DNA of 64,000 nucleotides from positions 23,339 through 87,338 of the forward strand of contig CAKZJX010000010.1 in NCBI GenBank assembly GCA_937120535.1, written 5' to 3'. Below are positions 18,334 to 27,347 of this stretch, in pieces. Every line of letters starts with the position of its first letter. The stretch's first letter is position 1. Made by a program: the position numbers and the translations under genes. Under the pieces are notes generated by a model that did no database searches, was not told where the DNA came from, and saw only the letters and a list, made by a program, of their open reading frames with translations. This DNA is from an uncultured Anaerolineae bacterium. Lineage in GTDB: Bacteria > Chloroflexota > Anaerolineae > Anaerolineales > Villigracilaceae.

Positions 18334-18513
18334 CTAAACGGTTTTCGTCAGAGTGCGAATGCACTTTGTGCACAACACCTTGCGCACCTTGCGCCCTTTC
18401 TCAATCACCGTCACCCGTTGTAAATTGGGTCGGAACGTTCGATTGGTAGCGCGCATCGAGAACGAGCGATTGTGTCCAAAGGTGGTTGTCTTACCACAAT
18501 GAGCGCATTTCAT
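18334..18513 (-). CDS. rpmB: 50S ribosomal protein L28, zinc-binding form
   Basis: A 59-aa large-subunit ribosomal protein. Two CxxC pairs (C3/C6 and C48/C51) mark the zinc-binding version; the segment RSFSMRATNRTFRPNLQ is family typical. The start is ATG at 18513, with GGAAAGG just upstream; the frame extends 8 codons further but those lack support. It is divergent from the Asp23-like gene and fakA, the rpmB-yloU-yloV arrangement common in Bacillota. Confidence 0.96.
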   Translation of the reverse strand: MKCAHCGKTTTFGHNRSFSMRATNRTFRPNLQRVTVIEKGRKVRKVLCTKCIRTLTKTV

Positions 18514-18567
18514 AGCAATCCTTTCCTTTCCATTCAAGCTTGCACATCTGTGCCGCGCAGGTTATAC

Positions 18568-18596
18568 ATTCTACTACATTTCGCAACCATCTTCAA
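18568..18596 (-). promoter_or_regulatory. Predicted rpmB promoter
   Basis: On the minus strand: TTGAAG (18596-18591), an exact 17-bp spacer and TAGAAT (18573-18568). The predicted leader is about 45 nt. A possible TACAAT for the divergent Asp23-like gene lies at 18610-18615. Confidence 0.5.
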
Positions 18597-18634
18597 CAAT
18601 CTTTGTTAATACAATAGCAAGCAAAGGAACGAGT

Positions 18635-18991
18635 ATGACTCAAGAGAGCACTGTCTACGGCAGCATCCACATCTCCCCCAAAGCCATTGCCGCCATTGCC
18701 TATCGCGCCACCTTGCAATCCTACGGCGTGGTTGGCCTGGCGCCACGCAACGTCGTGGAAGGCATAGCCCACCGCATCACCCACGAACCCCTGCGGGGCA
18801 TTGATGTTCGTTTTGACGGGGAAAAGATCGAAATCTACGTTCACATCATCGTTGAATATGGCACGCGCATCACCTCAGTAGCACAGAGCGTCGCCAACAC
18901 TGTTCGTTTCTATGTCGAAAAGGCCTTAGGGCTCAAAGTCCATGCCGTCAACGTCCACGTAGCCGGCCTGCGGATCAGCAGCCTTGATTAA
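18635..18991 (+). CDS. Asp23/Gls24-family protein (YloU-like)
   Basis: A 118-aa protein of the Asp23/Gls24 family, with the typical beta-alpha repeat ending in VHVAGLRI. Members are small cytoplasmic or membrane-peripheral proteins linked to envelope stress and found beside fakA. Residues GSIHISPKAIAAIA near the N-terminus and VNVHVAGL near the C-terminus fit the family. The start ATG 18635 has AAAGGAA upstream. It is followed by fakA after about 73 nt and is probably cotranscribed. Confidence 0.9.
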   Translation: MTQESTVYGSIHISPKAIAAIAYRATLQSYGVVGLAPRNVVEGIAHRITHEPLRGIDVRFDGEKIEIYVHIIVEYGTRITSVAQSVANTVRFYVEKALGLKVHAVNVHVAGLRISSLD

Positions 18992-19064
18992 TTCGATTGC
19001 CTGGCATGGCGGTCGCTCTCACCCAACACACCCAGCCAACCCGAATCCATTCCAAGGAGACTTG

Positions 19065-20747
19065 ATGAGCTTAGCTTCCTCTGACCTTCAAGCCAGACAC
19101 CTCCAAGACTTGCGCAACAAGCCGATCGATGGACAGGTGTTCAAAGAACTGGTCATGGCAGGGTTGACCTGGCTGCGCACCAACCAACAAACTGTCAATG
19201 CTCTGAATGTCTTCCCGGTCCCCGATGGAGACACCGGCACCAACATGACCCTGACCATGCAATCTGCCTGGAACGAGATTGCCGAGCTCGGCACGCGCCA
19301 TCTGGGAGAAATGGTGGCTGCTGTAGCCAAGGGCGCGCTCATGGGAGCCCGTGGCAACTCCGGCGTGATCCTTTCCCAATTATGGCGCGGCTTCTCGCGC
19401 ACCCTCCAACACGCAGAAATCCTCGATGCCCCGACGTTCGTCAAAGGCTTGATCGAAGCCCGTGATACCGCCTACAAAGGCGTTGTCCGCCCGGTGGAAG
19501 GAACCATCCTGACCGTCTCCAAAGATCTCGCTGCTGCGGCGGAAGCCGCCCTACAAAAAACCCAAGACCTATGCGAAATCCTAGAACAAGTGGTCGCTGC
19601 AGCCGATCGCTCGGTGCAAAACACCCCTAACCTCTTGCCCGTGCTCAAACAAGCCGGTGTGGTAGATTCAGGCGGCAAAGGCTTATTCTTTATCCTAGAA
19701 GGCATGTTGCGCTACGTCAACGGCGAGTCGCTCGATACTCCAACCGTCACTGTCCAACCCATCTCGGCCATGAATCTCAAAGAAGCCATGGAGTCGGTCG
19801 AAGAAGGTCAGGATTACGAGGTGGTGGTGGATTTCTACCCCAAAGGCATCCTAGACCTGCAAGCCTTCTACGGAAAGTTAGAAACCATGGGCACCTCCAT
19901 CCAGGTTGGCGAAGGCGATGGAATGTATCGCATGCACATTCACGTGCCGCTGGAGAAGCGCTACGAGCCGATCGATTACATCATGACTCTGGGAACGATC
20001 ACCAAGATCTCGATGGAGAACCTACAGGCCCAGATCGAGGACATCCAGCAGAGCAAAGACGAGAGCATCGAGTTTCAGCCGGTGGAGCCTGGGCAGATCG
20101 CTGTGGTTGCGGTTTCTCCTGGGCGCGGGCTGAGCCGCATCTTTGCCTCTCTAGGCGTAGCAGCGATCATCTCGGGCGGCCAAACCATGAATCCCTCCAC
20201 CCAGGAGATCTTGGCCGCCTTTGAAAACCTACCCACCGACAAAGTGATCATCTTGCCCAACAACAAAAATATCATCCTGGCCGCCAGACAGGCAAAAGAA
20301 GTGACCGTCAAGCAAGTAGTGGTTGTCCCTACCCAGACTGTCCCCCAAGGCTTAGTGGCTATTCTGGCACATGATCCCTACGGCGATCTAGAAGCGGTAG
20401 CCGAGAAAATGAACAACTCCCTTGCCTCAGTGCAGACCGGCGAGATCACCGTGGCCACCCGCATGGTAGAGATCGACGGTGTTCGCGTAGAAGCCGGCCA
20501 GATCATCGCCTTGCTCGACGGCAAGCTGGTCCTCTCCTCCACCTCCCTCGATGAAGCCGTGCTCGGGCTGTTAGAAAAGGCTCACGCTGCCGATCACGAA
20601 CTGATCACCTTCTATTTCGGCGAAGACCTAAGCCGCAGCGAAGCCAACCGCATTGCCGACCTAGCTTGGGCCCACTATCCTGCTCAGGAGATCGAAGTGC
20701 AGGAAGGCGGCCAACCCCACTATCCGTTAATCATTTCCGTGGAATAA
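19065..20747 (+). CDS. fakA: Fatty acid kinase FakA (DAK2/YloV family)
   Basis: ATP-dependent kinase that phosphorylates fatty acids held by FakB (DegV) proteins, feeding phospholipid synthesis. The N-terminal DAK2 domain shows NVFPVPDGDTGTNM with its metal-binding aspartates, plus GARGNSGVILSQ; the C-terminal half carries the DegV-like domain typical of FakA. ATG at 19065 with AAGGAG at 19054-19059 gives 560 aa, the normal size; the open frame upstream of it is not family-like. A DegV/FakB candidate lies at 62.2-63.0 kb in the same window. Confidence 0.94.
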   Translation: MSLASSDLQARHLQDLRNKPIDGQVFKELVMAGLTWLRTNQQTVNALNVFPVPDGDTGTNMTLTMQSAWNEIAELGTRHLGEMVAAVAKGALMGARGNSGVILSQLWRGFSRTLQHAEILDAPTFVKGLIEARDTAYKGVVRPVEGTILTVSKDLAAAAEAALQKTQDLCEILEQVVAAADRSVQNTPNLLPVLKQAGVVDSGGKGLFFILEGMLRYVNGESLDTPTVTVQPISAMNLKEAMESVEEGQDYEVVVDFYPKGILDLQAFYGKLETMGTSIQVGEGDGMYRMHIHVPLEKRYEPIDYIMTLGTITKISMENLQAQIEDIQQSKDESIEFQPVEPGQIAVVAVSPGRGLSRIFASLGVAAIISGGQTMNPSTQEILAAFENLPTDKVIILPNNKNIILAARQAKEVTVKQVVVVPTQTVPQGLVAILAHDPYGDLEAVAEKMNNSLASVQTGEITVATRMVEIDGVRVEAGQIIALLDGKLVLSSTSLDEAVLGLLEKAHAADHELITFYFGEDLSRSEANRIADLAWAHYPAQEIEVQEGGQPHYPLIISVE

Positions 20748-20797
20748 GGAACACATTCGCCCCGCCGCAAGGGCGTTCGACCTTACCCCCATGAGCA

Positions 20798-20864
20798 TAG
20801 GGAGGGCTCTCGCGCCGGGAAGAACGCTTGAGGAAGTCGGCCGGCCTGAGGATAGCCCTCCCTA
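20798..20864. repeat. 11-bp perfect inverted repeat between convergent genes
   Basis: TAGGGAGGGCT (20798-20808) and AGCCCTCCCTA (20854-20864), separated by 45 nt, lie between fakA (+) and a glycosyltransferase (-) and overlap the latter's stop codon. It may form a long-loop terminator, but no T run follows on either strand, so the role is uncertain. Confidence 0.45.
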
Positions 20865-21812
20865 GCGGTAATACCAGCGGAAAATGCGGTTATAGATCCC
20901 CAACAGCGCTTTCTTCACCGGACCCCACTCTAGCAAACGCCGTGTCCAACCAATGCGCTGCATCGGGCGTCTCTCTCTCTTCAACTCGCCCCGCAGGTAT
21001 CCCAACGTGTTCGAGAGATTCATCGCCAGCGGATCGCTCACCATCAAGCGCAGCAGGCCGGCCTCGTTCATCCGTCGGTCCAATTGGCGAACCTGCCCCA
21101 TCGGCTTGCTCATATCGAACGGCAAGAAGCGCTGTAAGGTGGATTTATAGGCCGTAAATTGCCAGTGCGATGCTCCAGCAAAGGCGGTCACTCCGCGATA
21201 GTGAATCTGCCAATCGCGCGTCTCGGCGTAGACTTTACGATTCTCCTCTTCCGTCTGTCCTAGCGATAAATTGAACTCCAGGAACATCTCCCAAGGGATG
21301 AACTGCCCCTCCTCCAGCACGGCATGTTCGCGGGCCCAGGCCAGGGTAGCGGTCAAAAACTCCGGCGGCGTGCGGAACGGGCGTGCCGTCACCATACCCA
21401 CGTTGGGAAACGTCTCCAGGATCTCTACCGAGCGCTTCAGCCAATTCGGAAAGAACAGCACATCGCTATCGGTGTAAGCGATGATCTCCCCCGGCGCTCC
21501 GCCGAAGATCACGTTCCACGCCCCGCCTTTGCCCATGTTCTTCTCCGAGAGGATCAAATATTGGATCCGTCCCGCTTCTTTCTCTTGGATCAGAAAATCG
21601 CGCACCTCGGGGCACGACCCATTATCGAACACCATCAGGTCGAAGGGCAGGCCGGCATGGGCGCGTAGCGATTCGAGGCACACCTTGAGCACGTCGAGCG
21701 ATTCCGCATAGTAACCGCTCAGGAGGGGAATGTAGTTCAACAAGGCCACCGTGATCCGCTCGGGGCGGGCCACCTGATCGACGAACTTGGCCGGATTCTG
21801 ACCTTTACGCAT
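20862..21812 (-). CDS. GT-A family glycosyltransferase
   Basis: Predicted family-2-like glycosyltransferase of 316 aa. The nucleotide-sugar domain at about 15-150 includes FDNGSC, a KNMGKGGAWN loop and the metal-binding YTDSDVLF (DxD). No membrane segment is seen. Donor and acceptor are unknown. It overlaps the upstream glycosyltransferase gene by 8 bp and shares an operon with an SpsF-like cytidylyltransferase, pointing to cell-surface glycan assembly. Confidence 0.85.
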   Translation of the reverse strand: MRKGQNPAKFVDQVARPERITVALLNYIPLLSGYYAESLDVLKVCLESLRAHAGLPFDLMVFDNGSCPEVRDFLIQEKEAGRIQYLILSEKNMGKGGAWNVIFGGAPGEIIAYTDSDVLFFPNWLKRSVEILETFPNVGMVTARPFRTPPEFLTATLAWAREHAVLEEGQFIPWEMFLEFNLSLGQTEEENRKVYAETRDWQIHYRGVTAFAGASHWQFTAYKSTLQRFLPFDMSKPMGQVRQLDRRMNEAGLLRLMVSDPLAMNLSNTLGYLRGELKRERRPMQRIGWTRRLLEWGPVKKALLGIYNRIFRWYYR

Positions 21813-22734
21813 GGAACACCTTTCCCAGCCGGCGCAACCAGGTTTGAAAGCGCTTCTGCCAGCGCTGCGGGCGAACCAGGCCTTCTAGGACGTTCTCCGG
21901 CACAAAGAACAATACCTTGCGCAGGAAGACCTCCAATCGGCGTAGCAAGCGCTGGCGAGTCCAGCGCGGGCGTCGAAGCGTCCCGTTGACCAGTTCATGG
22001 GTGGCATCCAGAATCGTGTAGCGGACGTTGGCCGGCCCACCCGCTAGGCGGATGTTTTCCAGCGTATCGGGATGATCGTGATGGGAACGACCACCGGGCA
22101 GGTGGCCGTAGTCATGGTTCTGATGGATCACAATGGCTGACGGTGTGATGTCGACCACCGGCCAGCCCTGCCGTCGGGCGTGATAGATCATCCAGTTATC
22201 CCAGCCAGCGCGGCCGATGGCAAACTCGGGCACCTCCCAATAGCATGCCCGTGGGAAGACAAAGAAGTCTGAACCGGCCGGCCGATGCAACACCCCGCAA
22301 TCGATCACATGATCACGCAGCTGCACCTCCCAGCCGGCCGCAAAGGTCAATCGATCGGTGATGTCCACATCCCAGCGCCGGCCCAGCAAGACAAAGGCCG
22401 GCCAATGCGGCCACACCTGACGCGCTGCCTGAAGAAAATCGGGCAGCAAGATCACGTCAGCGTTCAGAAGGCACAACAATTCCGCCTGACTCGCCTGACG
22501 GGCCAACTGGATCATCGAGGACACCAGGGGAATGCCGTTGGGGTTGCAGGCCACGCCAGGGATGTGACGAACCCCCAGGTCTTGGGCGGCTTCGGCAATC
22601 CCCGGGTCATCGCCAAACAGAATCACCTCTACGTCGGGCAGCAGGGTCCAGGAGCGAATCGCATTGTGTTGAATGGTGACCACATGGGGCCGGGTGAATG
22701 GCTTGGGAGCCGAAAACAGGGTAAGCAGTGGCAT
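21805..22734 (-). CDS. Putative GT-A-fold glycosyltransferase
   Basis: A 309-aa protein with a glycosyltransferase-like N-terminal half: an alpha/beta start (LLTLFSAPKPF), VILFGDDPG, and LLCLLNADVIL, the likely metal/sugar-nucleotide site. The C-terminal third is basic and probably membrane-peripheral. It follows the SpsF-like gene and overlaps the next glycosyltransferase. Substrate unknown. Assignment rests on fold-like patterns rather than a single strong signature. Confidence 0.7.
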   Translation of the reverse strand: MPLLTLFSAPKPFTRPHVVTIQHNAIRSWTLLPDVEVILFGDDPGIAEAAQDLGVRHIPGVACNPNGIPLVSSMIQLARQASQAELLCLLNADVILLPDFLQAARQVWPHWPAFVLLGRRWDVDITDRLTFAAGWEVQLRDHVIDCGVLHRPAGSDFFVFPRACYWEVPEFAIGRAGWDNWMIYHARRQGWPVVDITPSAIVIHQNHDYGHLPGGRSHHDHPDTLENIRLAGGPANVRYTILDATHELVNGTLRRPRWTRQRLLRRLEVFLRKVLFFVPENVLEGLVRPQRWQKRFQTWLRRLGKVFHA

Positions 22735-22748
22735 AGTTCAAAACCGTT

Positions 22749-23615
22749 CTAGCGACGGGCGCGATTATCCACATCCTTAAGCGTCTTGTGACGAACCTTG
22801 GCGTTGATCGCCTGGAGCTGGGGTTGGCGCTGCACCAGGTCGAGGATGTCCTTCCACGAGAAATCCTCCTGGCCACCAAAGTGAGCATACACCTGCCGGA
22901 CAAAAGTCAAATCCTTGCGAGTATCCACCGTCCAGCGATAGGCGCCGTAATCGCTCGGGTGATACAGCACAGCGACCCGGAATCCTCGCTCAGAGAGCCC
23001 TTCCTCGATGTTGAAGGTGAACGGCGCGCAGTGGGATGTCTGCCCATGCGCAATCGGCGCCAGACGTACTCCTTCATAAAGATAAGGCATCACGTGTTCC
23101 CGTTGATGGGGCTCTTGAGCTTCGCGCCAGGCGCGCTCCAGGGCAGCAAAGGTGCATGCTTCCACGTCTAGGCCGATCGGATACGTCCGTCGCCAGGGAG
23201 GTGGCAGGCGATTGGCGGCAAAGTCCAATGAGGCGGCGTCCCCTTCGCCGTCGTCGTGCGACAGGACCATCACCACATCGTCGATCAGGCCGGGGTCGAT
23301 CAGTGGGCAATCAGCCGTGATGCGGACCACGATCTCGGCCATCGTCTTGCGAGCGGCTTGATAGTAGCGATCCAGCACATCGTAGAGACTGCCGCGGGTG
23401 AAGGGAATGCCGTTCGTTTGACAGTAGGCCGCTACGGGGTCGTCGGAGGCGTCGGTGGTGGTCGCTAGGAGGACGTCGTGGAGCAGGCGCGCCCGAATGG
23501 TTCGGTTGTAAACGCGCCGTAACATCGGTTGTCCGCCAATGTCGGCCAGGATCTTGCCCGGCAGGCGGGAGGAACTCATCCGGCCCTGGATCAGGGCCAC
23601 CACGCGCTGCGTCAT
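22749..23615 (-). CDS. SpsF-like cytidylyltransferase
   Basis: Nucleotidyltransferase of the spore-coat SpsF/NeuA fold. ALIQGRMSSSRLPGK (about 8-22) is the nucleotide-binding signature, followed by DVLLATTTDASDDP, SLYDVLDRYY and RITADCPLIDP with the metal-binding Asp. It is 288 aa. SpsF enzymes make CMP-activated acidic sugars in Bacillus coat-glycan pathways together with a NeuB-like SpsE; a NeuB-like gene is present 26 kb away. It is first of a three-gene glycan unit and overlaps the LapA-like gene by 4 bp. Confidence 0.9.
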   Translation of the reverse strand: MTQRVVALIQGRMSSSRLPGKILADIGGQPMLRRVYNRTIRARLLHDVLLATTTDASDDPVAAYCQTNGIPFTRGSLYDVLDRYYQAARKTMAEIVVRITADCPLIDPGLIDDVVMVLSHDDGEGDAASLDFAANRLPPPWRRTYPIGLDVEACTFAALERAWREAQEPHQREHVMPYLYEGVRLAPIAHGQTSHCAPFTFNIEEGLSERGFRVAVLYHPSDYGAYRWTVDTRKDLTFVRQVYAHFGGQEDFSWKDILDLVQRQPQLQAINAKVRHKTLKDVDNRARR

Positions 23616-23998
23616 AGCGGTTGGGCCGGCGCGGGAGGAGTGGGCTCTTGGTTGGACAGGGCCGGCTGGGCTGAAGGGATCGAGCTGGCAGCCTGTTTTG
23701 CGGCTTGAGCTTCGGCCTGGGCCTGAGCCAGCTTTTCTTTGTGCTGTTCGAGCGAGGCTTTCAGCTCTTCGATTTGCTTGCGCTGTCGCAAGTTGGTCAG
23801 GCCGCTCTTGATGCGACCGGGCAACATCACCAACACGCCGATCAGAAAGCCGAAGGCAATCCCCAACAGCACAAAGAGCGCCAACGACCCATCCACCCGA
23901 ACGCCAAAGAAGTTGGCAGCGACCGGCGTCGGGTTTTGCAGGGCAAAGATGGCGGCCACAATGGCCAGCAAAAAGGCAAAAATCAGAGTGACAACCAT
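23612..23998 (-). CDS. LapA-domain membrane protein
   Basis: A small protein with two hydrophobic segments (about 2-22 and 40-62, starting from ATG 23998) and a charged coiled-coil C-terminus rich in Glu, Lys and Ala (about 70-105), then a Pro-rich end. FALQNPTPVAANFFG is typical of LapA (DUF1049) proteins. In Gram-negatives LapA supports LPS assembly; in this lineage the role is unknown. ATG 23998 has GGAG upstream and is preferred over the TTG at 24010. Confidence 0.85.
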   Translation of the reverse strand: MVVTLIFAFLLAIVAAIFALQNPTPVAANFFGVRVDGSLALFVLLGIAFGFLIGVLVMLPGRIKSGLTNLRQRKQIEELKASLEQHKEKLAQAQAEAQAAKQAASSIPSAQPALSNQEPTPPAPAQPL

Positions 23999-24114
23999 AG
24001 GGCGCTCCAAGTATCCGAGTTTGGTCTATTTTAACCGACTTCGGCGAAGCCAGCTGGTTGGGTCTACGCCGAGGAGCATCGGTGGAGAAGGGAGCCGGAG
24101 ATGCGGGCTGTAGG

Positions 24115-25497
24115 TTATCGGTGCATCGCGGCGTTCAACGCCTGAGCGAGGGAACGCGCCTCGATGATCTGGATGCCCGATGGATACGGCTCAGCCTTGC
24201 GCAGCGCTTTTGGGATGACGGCCTTTTGAAATCCCAATTTCTGTGCTTCGCGTAGGCGCGCCGCTATTTGACCAGGCATGCGCAGTTCGCCGGCCAGCCC
24301 GATCTCACCGATCAACACGGCCTCTGCCTGCACCGGTCGGTCGTACCATGAGGAGGCGATGGCCGCCGCTACCGCCAGATCGGCGGCCGGCTCCTCGATT
24401 TGGAGGCCGCCGACCACGTTGACGAAGATATCTTGCTCGGCCAGCTTCAATCCCACGCGGCGCGTTAGTACGGCGGCGATCAGCAACAAGCGGTTGAAGT
24501 CTACGCCGTTGGCCGTCCGCCGGGCATTGCCAAATTGGGTGGGCGAAGTCAACCCTTGGATCTCCACCAGGAGCGGTCGCGTGCCTTCCATGGTTACGGC
24601 AATGGCTGAGCCGGCCACGTTGACCATGCGCTCGGCCAAGAACACCTCGCTGGGGTTGGGCACTTCGATCAGGCCTGCCTCGCGCATTTCGAACACGCCG
24701 ACTTCTGAGGTGGCCCCGAAGCGATTCTTCACCGAACGCAGGAGGCGGTAGGCCTGAAAGCGGTCGCCTTCCAGGTAGAGCACGGTATCTACGATGTGCT
24801 CAAGCACGCGCGGGCCGGCGATGGCGCCTTCTTTGGTCACATGACCGACGACGAAGACGGTGATCCCGCTGGATTTGGCCAGCTCACGCAACTGCGAAGC
24901 GCACTCGCGCACTTGGGTCACCGAGCCGGCGCTGGATTCCAGCTCGGGGAGGTAGGTGGTCTGAATCGAGTCCACGATCAGCACCTCGGGGCGCAGATCG
25001 CGCACATGACTGAGGATCACCTCTAGATTGGTCTCGGTGACCAGGAACAGAGCTTCGGGCAACGGTTGCCGGCCGATCAAGCGCGCCGCCCGCATTTTGA
25101 TCTGCTTTTCGGATTCCTCGCCAGAGACGTACAACACCCGCCGGCCCGGAAGAGCGATCTCAATGGCCATCTGCGACATCAGGGTAGATTTGCCGATGCC
25201 CGGATCGCCGCCGATCAAAATGATCGAACCGGGGACAAGGCCGCCTCCCAAGACGCGAGCGAACTCGGCCATCGGCAGCGGAAGGCGATCGTCCACTTCA
25301 CCGGAGAGTTCGCTCAACCGCTTAGGGATCGAGCGTCCGCCTAGACCGCGCGTTGCGCCGGGCCTGGCTGGCGCCTCCTCGGGAAGCAGTTCTTCGATCA
25401 TCGAGTTGAACGCGCCGCATTGAGGGCAGCGCCCCATATAGGTCGCTACGATGCGTCCGCATTCCTGGCAGACGAAGCGTGTCTGAGGGCGAGGCAT
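24115..25497 (-). CDS. radA: DNA repair protein RadA/Sms
   Basis: RecA-like ATPase that assists branch migration in recombination and repair. A C4 zinc finger (C10, C13, C24, C27) is followed by Walker A GGDPGIGKST near 95, the RadA-specific KNRFG motif near 253 and a C-terminal Lon-protease-like domain (about 290-460). The 460-aa length is standard. It begins 3 nt after the stop of the DUF971 gene and is probably cotranscribed with it. Confidence 0.97.
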   Translation of the reverse strand: MPRPQTRFVCQECGRIVATYMGRCPQCGAFNSMIEELLPEEAPARPGATRGLGGRSIPKRLSELSGEVDDRLPLPMAEFARVLGGGLVPGSIILIGGDPGIGKSTLMSQMAIEIALPGRRVLYVSGEESEKQIKMRAARLIGRQPLPEALFLVTETNLEVILSHVRDLRPEVLIVDSIQTTYLPELESSAGSVTQVRECASQLRELAKSSGITVFVVGHVTKEGAIAGPRVLEHIVDTVLYLEGDRFQAYRLLRSVKNRFGATSEVGVFEMREAGLIEVPNPSEVFLAERMVNVAGSAIAVTMEGTRPLLVEIQGLTSPTQFGNARRTANGVDFNRLLLIAAVLTRRVGLKLAEQDIFVNVVGGLQIEEPAADLAVAAAIASSWYDRPVQAEAVLIGEIGLAGELRMPGQIAARLREAQKLGFQKAVIPKALRKAEPYPSGIQIIEARSLAQALNAAMHR

Positions 25498-25500
25498 GGA

Positions 25501-25842
25501 TCAGGCCTTCCCGCGGTGTTGCTCGCAGGGGCACAAAGCACGCAGGTAAGACCAGTTGTAGATGCCATAGCTGTGCCCATCGCCCCACACAAGCGAGATG
25601 GCATAGGAGCCAACCGCTTGAATATCTACCAGTTGCGTCTCAGGCGACTCGGGCAAGTGCACTTCGAAGACACTGGGATCAGGTTCGGCGCTCATCTGTT
25701 CGTGACCGCCGCGACACGAAGCACAAGGACAGCCGGCGCGCAACAGGTCGAAGGGATATATGCTCACATGTCCATCTGACCAGGTAACGGTCATTTCGCG
25801 CTTGGAACGACTGGCAGCGATGCCCGTAGGACGTATAGACAT
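25501..25842 (-). CDS. DUF971-domain protein
   Basis: A 113-aa protein with the DUF971 pattern: TVTWSDGHVSIYPFDLLRAGCPCASC near the start and a second WGDGHSYGIYNWSYLRALCPC (split here only by domain position). Cysteine-rich pairs suggest metal binding. DUF971 is also the N-terminal domain of gamma-butyrobetaine hydroxylases and sits near Fe-S genes in many genomes; its role is unsettled. GAGGTG precedes the ATG. It lies directly before radA. Confidence 0.88.
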   Translation of the reverse strand: MSIRPTGIAASRSKREMTVTWSDGHVSIYPFDLLRAGCPCASCRGGHEQMSAEPDPSVFEVHLPESPETQLVDIQAVGSYAISLVWGDGHSYGIYNWSYLRALCPCEQHRGKA

Positions 25843-25895
25843 GGTTCACCTCAAATGCGAAATCAAAACGTGACCCTTCAAAGCGTGGAAGGTGC

Positions 25896-26375
25896 TCACG
25901 GTGGGGTAGGGATGGCGATCAGGTAATCGGCTGCCGCCCAGCCGGCGCGAGTTTTATCGTATGGGGCGACAAGGTACCACCAAATGTATCCATCGGCCTG
26001 GCGCGGGCCATCGCGCACTTGAAAGACCTCCGCCTCCTCGCCCAAAAAGAGCAACTCGCCTTTCAAGCCGGGTTGAGCTCGCAGGCGCAAGCCCACCCCG
26101 CCAGTGCCGTTGATCTGCACGTAGCTGCCGATCCAGATCAGGCTGGGGATGGTTGTCTCAGCGCTGACCACAGTCATGGTCGGGGTGGGCTGGAGGAATA
26201 AGGTGGAAGTGGGGGCCGGAATGCGGGTCAACGAGGCCGGAACCAGCGCCACCGCTCCAGGTGGTGAAGCAGTCCACCCGATCCATGCAAGAAAGCCGGC
26301 CGTGAGCACACAGGCGATGACCGGCGAGAGGATGAGCACCGTGGGAGTGAACAGCCGACGCAGATCGATCCACAT
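25896..26375 (-). CDS. Membrane-anchored SH3-like domain protein
   Basis: A 159-aa protein with one N-terminal hydrophobic helix (about 10-35), a Pro/Thr-rich linker and a C-terminal SH3b-like domain (about 85-155: GLRLRAQPGLKGELLFLGEE and GYIWWYLVAPYD). Such domains bind peptidoglycan or serve as sensors outside the membrane. A TATAAT on the minus strand at 26393-26388 lies 12 nt before the ATG, giving a very short leader. It follows the lipid kinase gene. Confidence 0.75.
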   Translation of the reverse strand: MWIDLRRLFTPTVLILSPVIACVLTAGFLAWIGWTASPPGAVALVPASLTRIPAPTSTLFLQPTPTMTVVSAETTIPSLIWIGSYVQINGTGGVGLRLRAQPGLKGELLFLGEEAEVFQVRDGPRQADGYIWWYLVAPYDKTRAGWAAADYLIAIPTPP

Positions 26376-26388
26376 AGGAACGAAGAAA

Positions 26389-27330
26389 TTATATCTTGTT
26401 CAAGAGCAGATCCCTCCCCTTCGGAGGGACGAGCATCCACAACGAGCGCGATCGCACCATCAGAAAGGCGTGCTGAGTGGCCGGACGCGGTTCACCATCC
26501 GTCTGGACCAGGAAAGGAGAGTCGGCTTCCACCCGCAGGCGGTGAAAGGGGATGCGCCGCGCCTGATCGGAGTTGACATGGCGCCCACGCCAGAGATCGT
26601 AGGCTTGACGGAAGGCATCGGCCAGGGTACGCCCCCGAAAGAGCCAGAGATCGATCAGCCCGTCGTCCAGATAGGCTTCAGGCGAAAGCACTGCCAGGCC
26701 GCCCATGTAGTGGCGAATGTTATTGGCTACCGCCAGCATGAAGCGACCCTCGATCGCGTTGTCGTCGGTCCACAGGCGCAAATTGACGCCGCTCCACTGG
26801 GCTGCTTTCCAGATGGTGGTCATGGCATACTCGGGGATGGAGAAGAACTTTTCCACCCGAATGCGCGGCTCGAGGGCGTGGACGGTGAGGGCATCGAGCC
26901 CCATGCCGGCCCACATCAGGAAGGGATGATCGTTGCACAAGCCCACATCCACCGCTCGGATCGGTGCACGGGCCTGCAGGCGAGCGCTGCGTCCCAAGGC
27001 CCACCAACGGGACCAGGAGAAGACCGGCAAGCCGAATTCTAAGGCCAACACGTTGGCCGTGCCGGCCGGCAAGATGCCCAGGGCGGTGGAAGACCCCACC
27101 AGGCCAGCGGCCACCTGACCGATGGTGCCATCCCCGCCACAGGCAAAGACCGCCGTAAAGCCCTCCTCCGCCGCCTGACGCGCCAAGGCGGTGGCGTGCT
27201 CGCCGCTCCGGGTTGGAAGCATCCCCACCTGCCATTGGGCACGTTCTAACGCCCGGACAGCAAACCGCAAGAACGGCTTGACAGAAAACCGCCCGGCCTG
27301 CGGATTATAAATGATAAGGGCACGAGACAT
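26389..27330 (-). CDS. Diacylglycerol/lipid kinase family protein (YegS/DgkB type)
   Basis: Soluble lipid kinase. The ATP site is visible as IYNPQAGR near the start and GGDGTIGQVAAGL near 65-77, followed by GILPAGTANVLA; the C-terminal beta domain contains WAGMGLDA and DDGLIDLWLFR. It is 313 aa. Likely substrate is diacylglycerol or a related lipid, recycling it to phosphatidate. It is downstream of two PII-like genes with an 18-nt gap. Confidence 0.92.
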   Translation of the reverse strand: MSRALIIYNPQAGRFSVKPFLRFAVRALERAQWQVGMLPTRSGEHATALARQAAEEGFTAVFACGGDGTIGQVAAGLVGSSTALGILPAGTANVLALEFGLPVFSWSRWWALGRSARLQARAPIRAVDVGLCNDHPFLMWAGMGLDALTVHALEPRIRVEKFFSIPEYAMTTIWKAAQWSGVNLRLWTDDNAIEGRFMLAVANNIRHYMGGLAVLSPEAYLDDGLIDLWLFRGRTLADAFRQAYDLWRGRHVNSDQARRIPFHRLRVEADSPFLVQTDGEPRPATQHAFLMVRSRSLWMLVPPKGRDLLLNKI

Positions 27331-27347
27331 AAGGAAAAGGGGCCGGC

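Noticed and set aside
18111..18449. Open frame opposite rpmB
   Set aside because: It runs through the rpmB terminator and across rpmB on the other strand, with no family features.
20862..23615. Glycosyltransferase cluster as recently transferred DNA
   Set aside because: No mobile-element genes, direct repeats or obvious composition change at its borders were seen.
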